A program made the position numbers and the translations under genes. Positions 17,420-26,914 of a DNA stretch of 64,000 nucleotides are shown here, piece after piece; the stretch's first letter is position 1; each line of letters starts with the position of its first letter. The DNA is from Microvirga pudoricolor (GTDB lineage Bacteria; Pseudomonadota; Alphaproteobacteria; Rhizobiales; Beijerinckiaceae): the NCBI RefSeq assembly GCF_016892705.1, contig NZ_JAFEMB010000002.1, positions 248,001 through 312,000 of the forward strand, in the 5' to 3' direction. The notes beneath the pieces are model-generated. The model ran no database searches. It had not been told where the DNA came from and saw nothing but the letters and a program-made list of their open reading frames with translations.

Positions 17420-18222
17420 TAAGCCGCGGCTGGCGCGGTCGCCTGCGCCGGCTGATCCCGCAAGTTTCCGAGCCAGTCCGTCGCCCGCCCGGTCATCATG
17501 GCTATATCGGACGCGACGGCCGCGAAGTCGTAGCCGTAATCGAGAAAGCGGCGCACCATCTCGGGGTTGGGGCCGACGATGCCGACGGGCTTTCCGGCCG
17601 CGTGCGAGGCTTTCGCGGCCTCCTCGATCAGGCCCTGCACCTCGGGATGTCCGATATTGCCGATATGCCCCATGGCGGCGGATAGGTCGCCGGGTCCGAC
17701 GAAGAGCGCATCGACCCCCGGCACGGCCGCGATCTCGGGCAGGCGCGCGATGGCGTCCGGGGTTTCGAGCTGGACGATGACGGCCACTTCACCGTTGGCT
17801 CGCTTCAGGTAATCGGTCGCCTTCCCGAAACGGGATCCGCGATGTACGGCGGCAACACCCCGCACACCCTCAGGCGGATACTTGGCGAACGACACGGCTT
17901 GCCGTGCCTCCTCGGCGTTCTGCACGAACGGTACCATGATCGTCTGGGCCCCCGCGTCGAGCACCCGCTTGACCAGGACTTGATCGTTCCAGGCGATGCG
18001 CACGACCGCGTCCGCCGGGGTGCAGCCGACGGCGCGCAGGATGTGGGCCAGGTCCGAAACCTCGATGGGAACGTGCTCCATGTCCACGACCAGGAAGTCG
18101 AAGCCCGTGTACCCCATGGCCTCGGCCGTGGCGGGCGCGGCGGCCATGAGCCATGTTCCGAGCGGGGGCCTGGGGCCCTCGCCTGTCAGCCAGCGTTTGA
18201 ATCGGTTCTGGATGTCGACCAT
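17416..18222 (-). CDS. HpcH/HpaI aldolase, probable KDSG aldolase
   Basis: 268 residues of the class II, metal-dependent HpcH/HpaI aldolase family. Key residues are the catalytic H50 in DMEH, R75 in VVRIAWND, and metal ligands E153 (QLETPDA) and D179 (VGPGDLS). Family members split 2-keto-3-deoxy acids into pyruvate and an aldehyde. With the neighbouring dehydratase, the likely reaction is 2-keto-3,6-dideoxy-6-sulfogluconate to pyruvate plus 3-sulfolactaldehyde, as in Pseudomonas putida SQ1. Without the sulfoquinovosidase context it would be annotated as a dehydro-deoxyglucarate-type aldolase. It lies 7 bases after the dehydratase gene and overlaps the lactonase. Confidence 0.85.
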   Translation of the reverse strand: MVDIQNRFKRWLTGEGPRPPLGTWLMAAAPATAEAMGYTGFDFLVVDMEHVPIEVSDLAHILRAVGCTPADAVVRIAWNDQVLVKRVLDAGAQTIMVPFVQNAEEARQAVSFAKYPPEGVRGVAAVHRGSRFGKATDYLKRANGEVAVIVQLETPDAIARLPEIAAVPGVDALFVGPGDLSAAMGHIGNIGHPEVQGLIEEAAKASHAAGKPVGIVGPNPEMVRRFLDYGYDFAAVASDIAMMTGRATDWLGNLRDQPAQATAPAAAY

Positions 18223-18229
18223 CGGATCC

Positions 18230-19963
18230 TCAGAAAATCGCGGGTTCGGCCACCGGGCCAGGAGCGCTCAGGAAGTCGAAGTCGCACCCCTGGTCGGCCT
18301 GGGAGACGTGCCTTTGGTACAGCGCCGCGAAGGACCGTCCGTAGACGGGAGCCGTGGGTGTCCATTCGGCGCGCCTGCGCTCCAGTTCGGCCGGGTCGAC
18401 CCGCATGTCGAGGCGTCCGGCCGCCACGTCGAGCTCGACGATGTCGCCTGTCCTGAGAAGGCCCAGGGGTCCTCCCACCGCTGCCTCGGGCGCCACATGC
18501 AGGATGCATGTTCCGTAATGGGTGCCGCTCATGCGTCCGTCGCAGACCCGCACCATGTCGCGCACGCCTTGCTTCAACAGCTTCTTCGGAATCGGCAGAT
18601 TGCCCCACTCGGGCATCCCCGGCGCGCCGACGGGCCCGGCATTGCGGAGCACCAGAACGCTGTCTTCCGTCACATCGAGGTCGGGGTCGTCGATCGCCCG
18701 GTTCATCTCAGCCGGGCTGTCGAACACGATCGCAGGGCCCACATGCTTCAGGAAACGCGGATTCGCGGCCGAGGATTTCATGACGGCCCCATTGGGCGCG
18801 AGGTTGCCGCGCAGCACCGCCAGGGTCTTGCCGCGGGACAGCGGCACCACCGGGTTGCTCGGGTCCCGGATCACGTCGTCGTTCCAGCATTCGGCTCCGG
18901 CGATGTTCTCTCCGAGCGTGCGTCCGTTCACGGTCGGGGCGTCACGGTCGAGGTGAGCGTCCAGCTTGTTGAGAAGGGCCAGGAGTCCGCCCGCGAAGTA
19001 GAAATCCTCCATCAGATACTCGCCGGAGGGGAAGAGGTTGGCGCAGACCGGGACTTTTCCGGCCATGTCGGACATCTCGTCGAGGCCGAGGTCGATACCA
19101 GCGCGGCGGGCCATCGCGACGAGATGAACGGCGGCGTTGGTCGAACCGCCCAGCGCCATATAGGCCACGAGGCCATTGCGGAAGCTGCCCGCGCCGAGGA
19201 GACGGGACGGCTTCAGGTCCTCCCAGATCATGTCGACGATCCGCGTGCCGCAGGCCGATGCCATGCGCGCATGTCCGCTGTCCACGGCCGGAATGGAAGA
19301 GGCTCCCGGCAGGGTCAGGCCCATGGCGTCCACGATGGACGTCATGGTGGACGCCGTTCCCATGGTGTTGCAGGTACCGGCGGACCGGGTCATCCGGCTT
19401 TCCAGATCGACCCAGTCCTGCGGCGAGATGTTGCCGGCCCTGAGTTCGTCCCAGTATTTCTTGGTATGCGTGCCCGCGCCCGTCTTCTGGCCGCGCCACT
19501 GGCCGTTCGACATAGGACCGGCCGGGCAATAGATGGCCGGGATGTCCATGCTGATGGCGCCCATCAGAAGCCCCGGGGTGGACTTGTCGCAGCCGCCGAG
19601 CAGCACGGCGCCGTCGACGGGGTGGGAGCGCAGGATCTCTTCCACCTCCATGGCGAGAAAATTGCGATAGAGCATGGTGGTGGGCTTCACCATGACCTCG
19701 CCGACCGACAGGGCGGGGATCTCCACCGGATATCCCCCCGCCTGCCAGACCCCGCGCTTCACCGCCTCGGCGCGGTCGCGCAGGTGGGCGTGGCAGGGGC
19801 TGATGTCGCTCCAGGTGTTGACGATGGCGACCACTGGCTTGCCGAGAAATTCCTCCCGCCGCATGCCCATCTGCTGCGTGCGCTGACGATGGGCGAAGCC
19901 GCGCATGTCATCGGACGCGAACCAGCGCTGGCTGCGGAGTTCCCCGATTGTCCGACGTGCCAT
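18230..19963 (-). CDS. IlvD/Edd dehydratase, probable sulfogluconate dehydratase
   Basis: 577 residues, full length for the IlvD/Edd family. The iron-sulfur cluster ligands C57 (SDISPCH), C125 (LGGCDKSTPG) and C198 (AGTCNTMGTASTM) are all present, as are GASSIPAVDSGHARMA and the C-terminal VRVCDGRMSGTHYG. The family removes water from sugar acids or dihydroxy acids. Length and sequence resemble pentonate/hexonate dehydratases more than biosynthetic IlvD. Here it should convert 6-deoxy-6-sulfogluconate to the 2-keto-3-deoxy acid that feeds the aldolase. The gene is separated by 64 bases from uxuA upstream and 7 bases from the aldolase downstream. Confidence 0.86.
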   Translation of the reverse strand: MARRTIGELRSQRWFASDDMRGFAHRQRTQQMGMRREEFLGKPVVAIVNTWSDISPCHAHLRDRAEAVKRGVWQAGGYPVEIPALSVGEVMVKPTTMLYRNFLAMEVEEILRSHPVDGAVLLGGCDKSTPGLLMGAISMDIPAIYCPAGPMSNGQWRGQKTGAGTHTKKYWDELRAGNISPQDWVDLESRMTRSAGTCNTMGTASTMTSIVDAMGLTLPGASSIPAVDSGHARMASACGTRIVDMIWEDLKPSRLLGAGSFRNGLVAYMALGGSTNAAVHLVAMARRAGIDLGLDEMSDMAGKVPVCANLFPSGEYLMEDFYFAGGLLALLNKLDAHLDRDAPTVNGRTLGENIAGAECWNDDVIRDPSNPVVPLSRGKTLAVLRGNLAPNGAVMKSSAANPRFLKHVGPAIVFDSPAEMNRAIDDPDLDVTEDSVLVLRNAGPVGAPGMPEWGNLPIPKKLLKQGVRDMVRVCDGRMSGTHYGTCILHVAPEAAVGGPLGLLRTGDIVELDVAAGRLDMRVDPAELERRRAEWTPTAPVYGRSFAALYQRHVSQADQGCDFDFLSAPGPVAEPAIF

Positions 19964-20027
19964 TCCACCGTCCCTTCACACTTCGTTCGGGCAAGGAGCG
20001 GCGCCGAAAACGCGCTCCGCCCACCCT

Positions 20028-21227
20028 TCAATTCGTCCGCGCCGGATGCTCCAGCGCCCGCATCACACCGCGCAGTTCCGCGAGGCCCTTGAGCCGCCCG
20101 ACCGCCGTATAGCCAGGATTGACCCGGCGGCCCGAGGTCAGGTCGTCGACCATGCGGTGTCCGTGATCCGGCCGGAAGGGGATCTTGCCCCCATCTGGAC
20201 GCTTGCGATCCTCGCGCAGGAGCACGTCCAGCACCGCCACCATGTCGACGTCGCCGTCCAGGTGGTCCGCCTCATGGAAGCTCAAGCCGTCTCGGTCCCT
20301 CTTGGTCGCCCGGAGGTGAGCGAAATGGATGCGGGACGCGAAACGATGCGCCAAGGCCGGCAAGTCGTTGTCCGCCCGCACGCCGAGGCTGCCGGTGCAG
20401 AAGCACATGCCGTTCGCCTCGGACGGAACCGCGCCGAACAGGGCGGCGTAATCGTCCCCGGTCGAGGCGACGCGGGGCAGGCCGAAGAGCGGCCGCGGCG
20501 GATCGTCCGGATGGAGCGTGAGCTTCACGGACAGCTTCTCGGCCACGGGGGCGACCTTCTCCAGGAACTCGATGAGATGCTGGCGGAGCTTGTTCGCATC
20601 GATGCCCCGGTAAGCGGCGAGCCGCTCCCGAAAGGCGTCGAGACTCAGGGCGTCGGTCGTCGATCCCGGCAGACCGGCCGCGATGGTCTTCGTCAGGCGC
20701 TCGACCGCCGCATCGTCCAGGGCGTCCGCGAGCGCTTTCGCGCGCTCTCTGGCGCCCTGATCGTAATCGTTCTCGGCGCCGGGACGCTGGAGGATGTACA
20801 GATCGAACGCCGCGAAGGCGTCCTGTTCGAACCGGAGGCCGGTCGCGCCCGTGGGGAGGGGCCAATCGAGATCCGTGCGGGTCCAGTCCACGACGGGCAT
20901 GAAGTTGTAGCAGACGATCTTCAGGCCGCCTTTCGCCGCCGCCTCCAGGCTCGCGATCCAGGCCGCGATCGACTGCGTCGCTCCGGCGCCGTGACGCTTG
21001 ATGTCGTCCGCCACCGGGATGCTCTCGATGACGGACCAGGACAGGGGCGACCGGCCGGGAGGCGTGGTCTCGATGATGCTGCGGTGACGCTCCACATCCT
21101 CCAGCGTCCAGGCCTCTCCGGGCGGAACGTGGTGGAGGGCGGACACGATGTCGGTGGCTCCGGCCTGCCTCACCGTATCCAACGTCACCGGGTCATTGGG
21201 TCCGAACCACCGCCACGCCTGCCTCAT
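20028..21227 (-). CDS. uxuA: D-mannonate dehydratase
   Basis: 399 residues, closely matching E. coli UxuA (394 residues) over the whole length: WRWFGPNDPVTL, VRQAGATDIVSALHH, CYNFMPVVDWTRTDLDW, HPDDPPRPLFGLPR, CTGSLGVRADNDL and IPFRPDHGHRM. The enzyme is a metal-dependent xylose-isomerase-like barrel that dehydrates D-mannonate to 2-keto-3-deoxygluconate in glucuronate catabolism. No fructuronate reductase or uronate isomerase is nearby, so a complete uronate route is not encoded here. It sits between the second GH31 gene (48-base gap) and the dehydratase (64-base gap) on the same strand. Its presence in a sulfoquinovose operon is unexpected. Confidence 0.92.
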   Translation of the reverse strand: MRQAWRWFGPNDPVTLDTVRQAGATDIVSALHHVPPGEAWTLEDVERHRSIIETTPPGRSPLSWSVIESIPVADDIKRHGAGATQSIAAWIASLEAAAKGGLKIVCYNFMPVVDWTRTDLDWPLPTGATGLRFEQDAFAAFDLYILQRPGAENDYDQGARERAKALADALDDAAVERLTKTIAAGLPGSTTDALSLDAFRERLAAYRGIDANKLRQHLIEFLEKVAPVAEKLSVKLTLHPDDPPRPLFGLPRVASTGDDYAALFGAVPSEANGMCFCTGSLGVRADNDLPALAHRFASRIHFAHLRATKRDRDGLSFHEADHLDGDVDMVAVLDVLLREDRKRPDGGKIPFRPDHGHRMVDDLTSGRRVNPGYTAVGRLKGLAELRGVMRALEHPARTN

Positions 21228-21275
21228 CGATCATCCTCTCCCGCTGTCTGACATCCGACTCATGGGCCCACGATG

Positions 21276-23648
21276 TTAGTAGGCTTTCTCGCCCTGCACG
21301 ACCCGGACCGTTGCGCCCTCCGACCGGATGCGGAGCTGATCCAAGCCGGCGACCGGCCGCACCGTGATCGCCTCGAAGGCGGGCTTGTAGGATCCGTCCG
21401 CGTCCACGGACAGGGTCAGGCCAGCCTGTTCGCGGAGCAAGCGGAACCGAAGCTCCATCCGGCCCTGCCCTTTCCAGTCGGTCGTATCGCCGTCGTCCTC
21501 ATAGAGGAACCCTTCGGATTCGCCGGCGGGCGATCCGAAGACCAGGAGGTCGCGCTGCGTGTCGAGGCTCGGGTCGACGCGGTCCGTCTGCCGGGTCACG
21601 GGGATCATGGCCCCGCAGCGGACGAAGAGCGGCAGGCGTCCGAGGGGCGCCTCGACCCAGATCGTGCGACCGCCCTCGAAATGCCGGCCGTCGTGGAAGT
21701 CGAACCAGCCACCCGGATGGTCGGGCAAGTAGACGCTGCGCCCGGTCGCGCCCTCGTCCAGCACGGGGGCCACCAGAATATCGGGCCCCAGCATGTAGCT
21801 GTCCTGGACGTTCAGAGCCGATGCGTCGCCCGGGAAATCGTAGAACAGAGGACGCACCACGGGCTCGTTCGCTCGGGAGGCCCGCCACATCTGGGTGTAG
21901 AGATAGGGCATCAGCCGGTAGCGCAGGGTGATGACCTCGCGCACCTGCGGGATGACGCTCTCATGCATCCAGGGGAGGTTGACGACGCCGTTGTCCTTCC
22001 AGGAATTCATGACCATGCGGGGCCACAGGGCGCAGAACTCCACGAAGCGGCAGAACAATTCCGGGTTCGGGCTCGGGCCGTGGAAGCCGCCGACGTCATG
22101 TCCGATGTTGAACATGCCCGACAGGCTCATGTTGAGCCCTTGGGTGAGGTTGTAGCGCAGGGTTTTCCAGGCCGTCTCGTTGTCGCCGGACCAGGTCTGG
22201 GCGTAGCGCCAGATGCCCGCGGAACCGCCACGGGTGACCGAGTAAGGCCGCTTGCCCGGCGAATGCTCGGCTTGCGCCTCGTAGGACAGCTTCGTCATGA
22301 GCAAGGGCTGCGCGGCGCGCGCGAGCTGCTGAGCGAAGGGACGCCCGTCACCGTCGCAGACGGCGTCCTCGTCCCAGATCTCGTACTCGTTGTTGTCGTT
22401 CCAGACCGTCACGACCCCATAATCCAAAAGGGCGGTCTGAATGCCGTTGCGCCACCAGGCCCGGCCGCCGGGATTCGTGAAGTCGACGTGGTATCCAAGC
22501 CCGTCCCAGAACTGCGCGATGGCGGGCTCGCCGGTGGAACCGTCACGGACCAGAATGTCCTGTTGCCGGGCCTCCGCGAGGCGCGGGTGATCGTCCAAAA
22601 GACATGGCTTGAGGTTGGTGACCGGCTGCATGCCGGCCTCCTTCAGACGCGCCATGGTGCCGGCCGGATCGGGGAACTTCGCCCGGTTCCAGTTGAAGGC
22701 GTAGCGGCGATGGCCGATGGAGGTGTAGCCGGATCCGAAATGGAAGCTATCGCAGGGGATCCGGTAATGGCGGCACTTCTCGATATAGTCCGTGATCCGC
22801 GCATCCGCGTCCGGCGCGTCCGCGATGGTCATCGAGGTGGTGGCGAAGCCCAGCGACCATTTCGGCGCGAAGGCCTGCCCGCCCGTGAGCCAGGAGAAGC
22901 GGCGCACCACCTCGGGCACGGTCGGTCCCGCGAGCACGTAGTAGTCGAGGTCCCCGTCACCGGCGCTGTAGGAGCGGAACAGGCCGTGATAATTGTCGAT
23001 GGTGCAGCCGAGATCCATCTCGCCGACGGCCAGGTTGTCGTAGAAGACGCCATGGGCGCCGGCAGGGCCGTCCACGAGGACGAACGGGATCATCTTGTAG
23101 AGCGGATCGCTGAGCTCCGCATCGAAGCCGCAAGGGTCCACGGCGTCGATCTTGAAGCGCCGTCCCGTGTGATCGAGGGGGCCGGCCTTGTCGCCGACGC
23201 CGTAGTGCCGCTCGCCCTCGTGCCGGGCCATGACGTGCTGGATCGCTCCGGTCTTGCGCGACAGGAAATAGGCCTGGGTCGTACGATCCGACAGGAAGGG
23301 ACGCTCCTCGCCCGCGCGGCGCCACGCGATCCCGAAGGGCGAGAGGGTGACCAAAGCCGACAAACCGGCGCCTTCGACGACCACCTGCCCGTCCCGCTCG
23401 GTCACGGCCGCTTCGGGGCAGGCAAAGCCCTCGTTCGAATCCCGCGGCCGCCCCTCGTAGGGGGGCTCGAGCCCGCCCGGCGCGATGGTCCAGCCACGGT
23501 CGAGGCGATAGCCGCCATCCGCCTTCATCACCACCCGGCCGATATCCTTCTCCAGGATCCCGACCCGCAGGTCCGCACCCAAACCGATATCGAACACGGC
23601 CCAGATCCCGTCGCGGCCGCGATAGCGGGCCTCGGTCAACGCCTTCAT
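21276..23648 (-). CDS. Glycoside hydrolase family 31 protein
   Basis: The ATG at 23648 follows GAGGAGA and gives 790 residues; the longer open frame from 23753 would overlap the ABC ATPase gene and is rejected. Domains run in the usual GH31 order: N-terminal beta-sandwich, (beta/alpha)8 barrel and C-terminal beta domains with a DUF5110-like part (FLYEDDGDTTDWKG). The nucleophile is the aspartate of VTVWNDNNEYE and the acid/base the aspartate of WSGDNETAW. It lacks the sulfonate-binding set of the other GH31 in this operon, so it probably acts on a neutral alpha-glycoside (alpha-glucosidase- or xylosidase-like). It has no signal peptide and is cytoplasmic. It lies 22 bases after the ATPase gene and is therefore cotranscribed with the transporter. 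Confidence 0.88.
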   Translation of the reverse strand: MKALTEARYRGRDGIWAVFDIGLGADLRVGILEKDIGRVVMKADGGYRLDRGWTIAPGGLEPPYEGRPRDSNEGFACPEAAVTERDGQVVVEGAGLSALVTLSPFGIAWRRAGEERPFLSDRTTQAYFLSRKTGAIQHVMARHEGERHYGVGDKAGPLDHTGRRFKIDAVDPCGFDAELSDPLYKMIPFVLVDGPAGAHGVFYDNLAVGEMDLGCTIDNYHGLFRSYSAGDGDLDYYVLAGPTVPEVVRRFSWLTGGQAFAPKWSLGFATTSMTIADAPDADARITDYIEKCRHYRIPCDSFHFGSGYTSIGHRRYAFNWNRAKFPDPAGTMARLKEAGMQPVTNLKPCLLDDHPRLAEARQQDILVRDGSTGEPAIAQFWDGLGYHVDFTNPGGRAWWRNGIQTALLDYGVVTVWNDNNEYEIWDEDAVCDGDGRPFAQQLARAAQPLLMTKLSYEAQAEHSPGKRPYSVTRGGSAGIWRYAQTWSGDNETAWKTLRYNLTQGLNMSLSGMFNIGHDVGGFHGPSPNPELFCRFVEFCALWPRMVMNSWKDNGVVNLPWMHESVIPQVREVITLRYRLMPYLYTQMWRASRANEPVVRPLFYDFPGDASALNVQDSYMLGPDILVAPVLDEGATGRSVYLPDHPGGWFDFHDGRHFEGGRTIWVEAPLGRLPLFVRCGAMIPVTRQTDRVDPSLDTQRDLLVFGSPAGESEGFLYEDDGDTTDWKGQGRMELRFRLLREQAGLTLSVDADGSYKPAFEAITVRPVAGLDQLRIRSEGATVRVVQGEKAY

Positions 23649-23670
23649 CGAAACTGTCTCCTCAGCACTG

Positions 23671-24747
<1,077 letters not shown>

Positions 24748-24763
24748 GAATCAACCGAACGGT

Positions 24764-25813
24764 TTATTTCATCCCGGTATTGGCGATACCGGTGGTGATG
24801 AAGCGTTGCAGGAACACGAAGACGACGGCGACCGGGGTCAGCGTCATCACGGTCATCGCCAGGAGATACTGCCATTGGGTCTGCAATTCGCCCTGGAAGG
24901 CGTTGAGACCGATCTGCAGGGTATAGACCTCCGTCTTCGTCAGGACGGCGAGCGGCCACAGGAACTCGTTCCAGCGCCACATGATCGAGAAGATCGTCAG
25001 GACCGCCAGGGCCGGCAGGGTCAGCGGCATGACGATGCGCCAATAGATCTGCCACTCGGAGGCCTTGTCCATCCGGGCCGCCTCGATGAGGTCGCGGGGG
25101 AGCGTCAGCATGTACTGGCGCAGCAGGAACACGCCCGTCGGCGTCGCGGCGCCCGGCAGGATCACCGCCCAGAGCGAGTTGACGAGGCCGAGCTTGGTCA
25201 CCACCAGGTAGACCGGCACGAGAATGATCGTGATCGGGATCATCAGCGTGCCGATCACGGCCAGCATGGCGGCGTTCTTGCCCTTGAACTCGTAGATGGA
25301 CAGCGCATAGGCCGCCATGGAGTTGATGAGCAGCGTGATGAGCGTCGCCACCACGGTCACGAAAACCGAGTTGGCGAGGAATTGCGGGAAGGCGAAGCGC
25401 TCCAGGGGCTCGGTGTAGTTCTCCGTCGCCAGCGCGAACTCGCGCACGGGCACGCGCTTGTCGATCGCGACGCGAAACTGCTGCGTCGGGTCAGCGGGAT
25501 CGACCATCTGGGCCTGGATGCCGACCCGGCGCACCTGCGCGAGCACACGGCTGCTCCCATCCTCCATGGTGACGGTGAACAGCGGCAGGGGCTGCGGGAA
25601 TCCCGGCAACGTCACTTCCTTCTGCGACATGGGCAGGAGGGAGGGCGGGAATTCAAGCAGGCTCGCCTGCGTCTTGAAGGACGACAGGCCGAGCCAGAGG
25701 ACGGGTCCGAACATCAGGAAAACGCCCAGGATCAGATAGGCGTAGGCGGCGATGTCGGTCCAGTGCCAGCTTTTGGCGTCGCGGCGGGCGGTGACGATGG
25801 TTGCGATGCTCAT
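24764..25813 (-). CDS. CUT1 ABC transporter inner-membrane permease (MalG-like)
   Basis: 349 residues with six membrane helices and the cytoplasmic EAA loop EAARMDKASEWQIYWRIVMP that contacts the ATPase. An unusually long periplasmic segment of about 85 residues separates helix 1 from the core (roughly residues 55-140, LLEFPPSLLPMSQKEV through LERFAFPQFLANS). It ends in LQRFITTGIANTGMK, typical of MalG-type subunits. Together with the neighbouring permease and binding protein it should import the glycoside used by this operon, most plausibly sulfoquinovosyl glycerol. Confidence 0.9.
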   Translation of the reverse strand: MSIATIVTARRDAKSWHWTDIAAYAYLILGVFLMFGPVLWLGLSSFKTQASLLEFPPSLLPMSQKEVTLPGFPQPLPLFTVTMEDGSSRVLAQVRRVGIQAQMVDPADPTQQFRVAIDKRVPVREFALATENYTEPLERFAFPQFLANSVFVTVVATLITLLINSMAAYALSIYEFKGKNAAMLAVIGTLMIPITIILVPVYLVVTKLGLVNSLWAVILPGAATPTGVFLLRQYMLTLPRDLIEAARMDKASEWQIYWRIVMPLTLPALAVLTIFSIMWRWNEFLWPLAVLTKTEVYTLQIGLNAFQGELQTQWQYLLAMTVMTLTPVAVVFVFLQRFITTGIANTGMK

Positions 25814-25820
25814 GATGGCC

Positions 25821-26852
25821 TCACGACGACTTGCGTTGGGTGTAGGCGAGCTGCGCCAGCGTCAATGCGAAGAGCACGATGCCGAGCACCACGGACGCCG
25901 CCGCCGCGAGGCCGAAATTCTGGACCTGGTTCGAGAACGCGGTTTCGTAGATGTACTGCACCACCATCAAGGTGGAGGTCCCGGGACCGCCGCCCGTCAG
26001 GACGAACACCTCGTCGAAGGTCTGCACGGCCCGGATCAGTGCGAGCACGATCACCACGACAAGATTGGGCCAGAGAAGCGGCAGGGTGAGGCGCCAGAAC
26101 ACGCGCCAGCGCGGCGTCGCGTCCATCTCGGCGGCTTCGTAGATGTCGGACGGGATGGCCTGCAGGCCGGCAAGGAGGATGAGGGTGTAGAACCCCATAT
26201 GGGACCACACCGACACGAAGATGGCCCAGAACATCGCCCAGGTCGGCTCGGTGAGGAACAGAACCCGGTCCCCGCCCATGGCCGTGATCCAGGCGTTCAG
26301 GATGCCGTCCCGCTGCAGGATCCACTTCCAGATGAGCGCGACCACCACCGGCGAGAGGAGCACCGGGAAGAAGTAGACCGCCCGGAAGAAGCCGCGGCCC
26401 TTGATCTTCATGTTGAGGACCACGGCGGTGAGAAGCGACAGCCCCACCATCGCGACGACCTGGAAGAAGCTGAACGTCACGGTGTTGTAGACGCCGCGCC
26501 AGAAATGGTCCTCGCGGCAACTGCTGGGATCGGCGTAAGAGCCGCATTCGAACAGGTAGGAATACTGGCCGGAGCCCACATAGGGGCGCTCGGACGGGAA
26601 AAGGGCCGGTCCCCCGGTTACCGAATACCAGAAATTGATGGCGATCGGCACGAAGACGAAAAGGCCGAAGAAGAACAGGTTCGGCAGCAGGAAGACGTAA
26701 GGCATCCGCCGCTCGCCGATGAGCCGCTGCAGGGCCGCCATGGGCCAGTCGACGATCCGCGCGACCTGCCGCAGGAAAGGGCTCGTCCGACGCGTCTGGG
26801 CGCTGCCTGCCAAAGCGGAGGACGCCGGAGGATTCTTTGACGAGAGGGTCAT
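25821..26852 (-). CDS. CUT1 ABC transporter inner-membrane permease (MalF-like)
   Basis: 343 residues from the ATG at 26852; the open frame extends much further upstream but runs into the binding-protein gene. After a polar N-terminus of ~45 residues come six helices starting MPYVFLLPNLFFFGLFVFVPI. The EAA loop is EAAEMDATPRWRVFWRLTLP. The periplasmic loop after helix 1 contains two cysteines (FECGSYADPSSCREDH) that could form a disulfide. The gene lies 62 bases after the binding-protein stop, with a stem-loop between, and 7 bases before the second permease gene. Confidence 0.9.
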   Translation of the reverse strand: MTLSSKNPPASSALAGSAQTRRTSPFLRQVARIVDWPMAALQRLIGERRMPYVFLLPNLFFFGLFVFVPIAINFWYSVTGGPALFPSERPYVGSGQYSYLFECGSYADPSSCREDHFWRGVYNTVTFSFFQVVAMVGLSLLTAVVLNMKIKGRGFFRAVYFFPVLLSPVVVALIWKWILQRDGILNAWITAMGGDRVLFLTEPTWAMFWAIFVSVWSHMGFYTLILLAGLQAIPSDIYEAAEMDATPRWRVFWRLTLPLLWPNLVVVIVLALIRAVQTFDEVFVLTGGGPGTSTLMVVQYIYETAFSNQVQNFGLAAAASVVLGIVLFALTLAQLAYTQRKSS

Positions 26853-26876
26853 GCTGCCTCGAACCGCAACGGAGCT

Positions 26877-26900
26877 GTCCCGGACGGGATCGTCCGGGAC
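26877..26900 (-). promoter_or_regulatory. Intra-operon stem-loop after the binding-protein gene
   Basis: A perfect 10-bp inverted repeat (GTCCCGGACG, 4-base loop) begins 14 bases past the binding-protein stop and precedes the permease. There is no T-run, so it is more likely an mRNA stabiliser that keeps binding-protein message abundant than a terminator. Confidence 0.6.
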
Positions 26901-26914
26901 ATCGTTTTCAGCCG

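Noticed and set aside
17996..20092. Forward ORF of 698 residues opposite the dehydratase and aldolase genes
   Set aside because: Antisense shadow spanning two well-supported genes; His/Arg/Gly-rich without any domain.
17416..21227. Reading the sugar-acid genes as a plain arabinose or glucarate pathway
   Set aside because: The families would allow it, but the coupled sulfoquinovosidase-type GH31 with the K-E-R-W set makes the sulfo-ED reading better supported.
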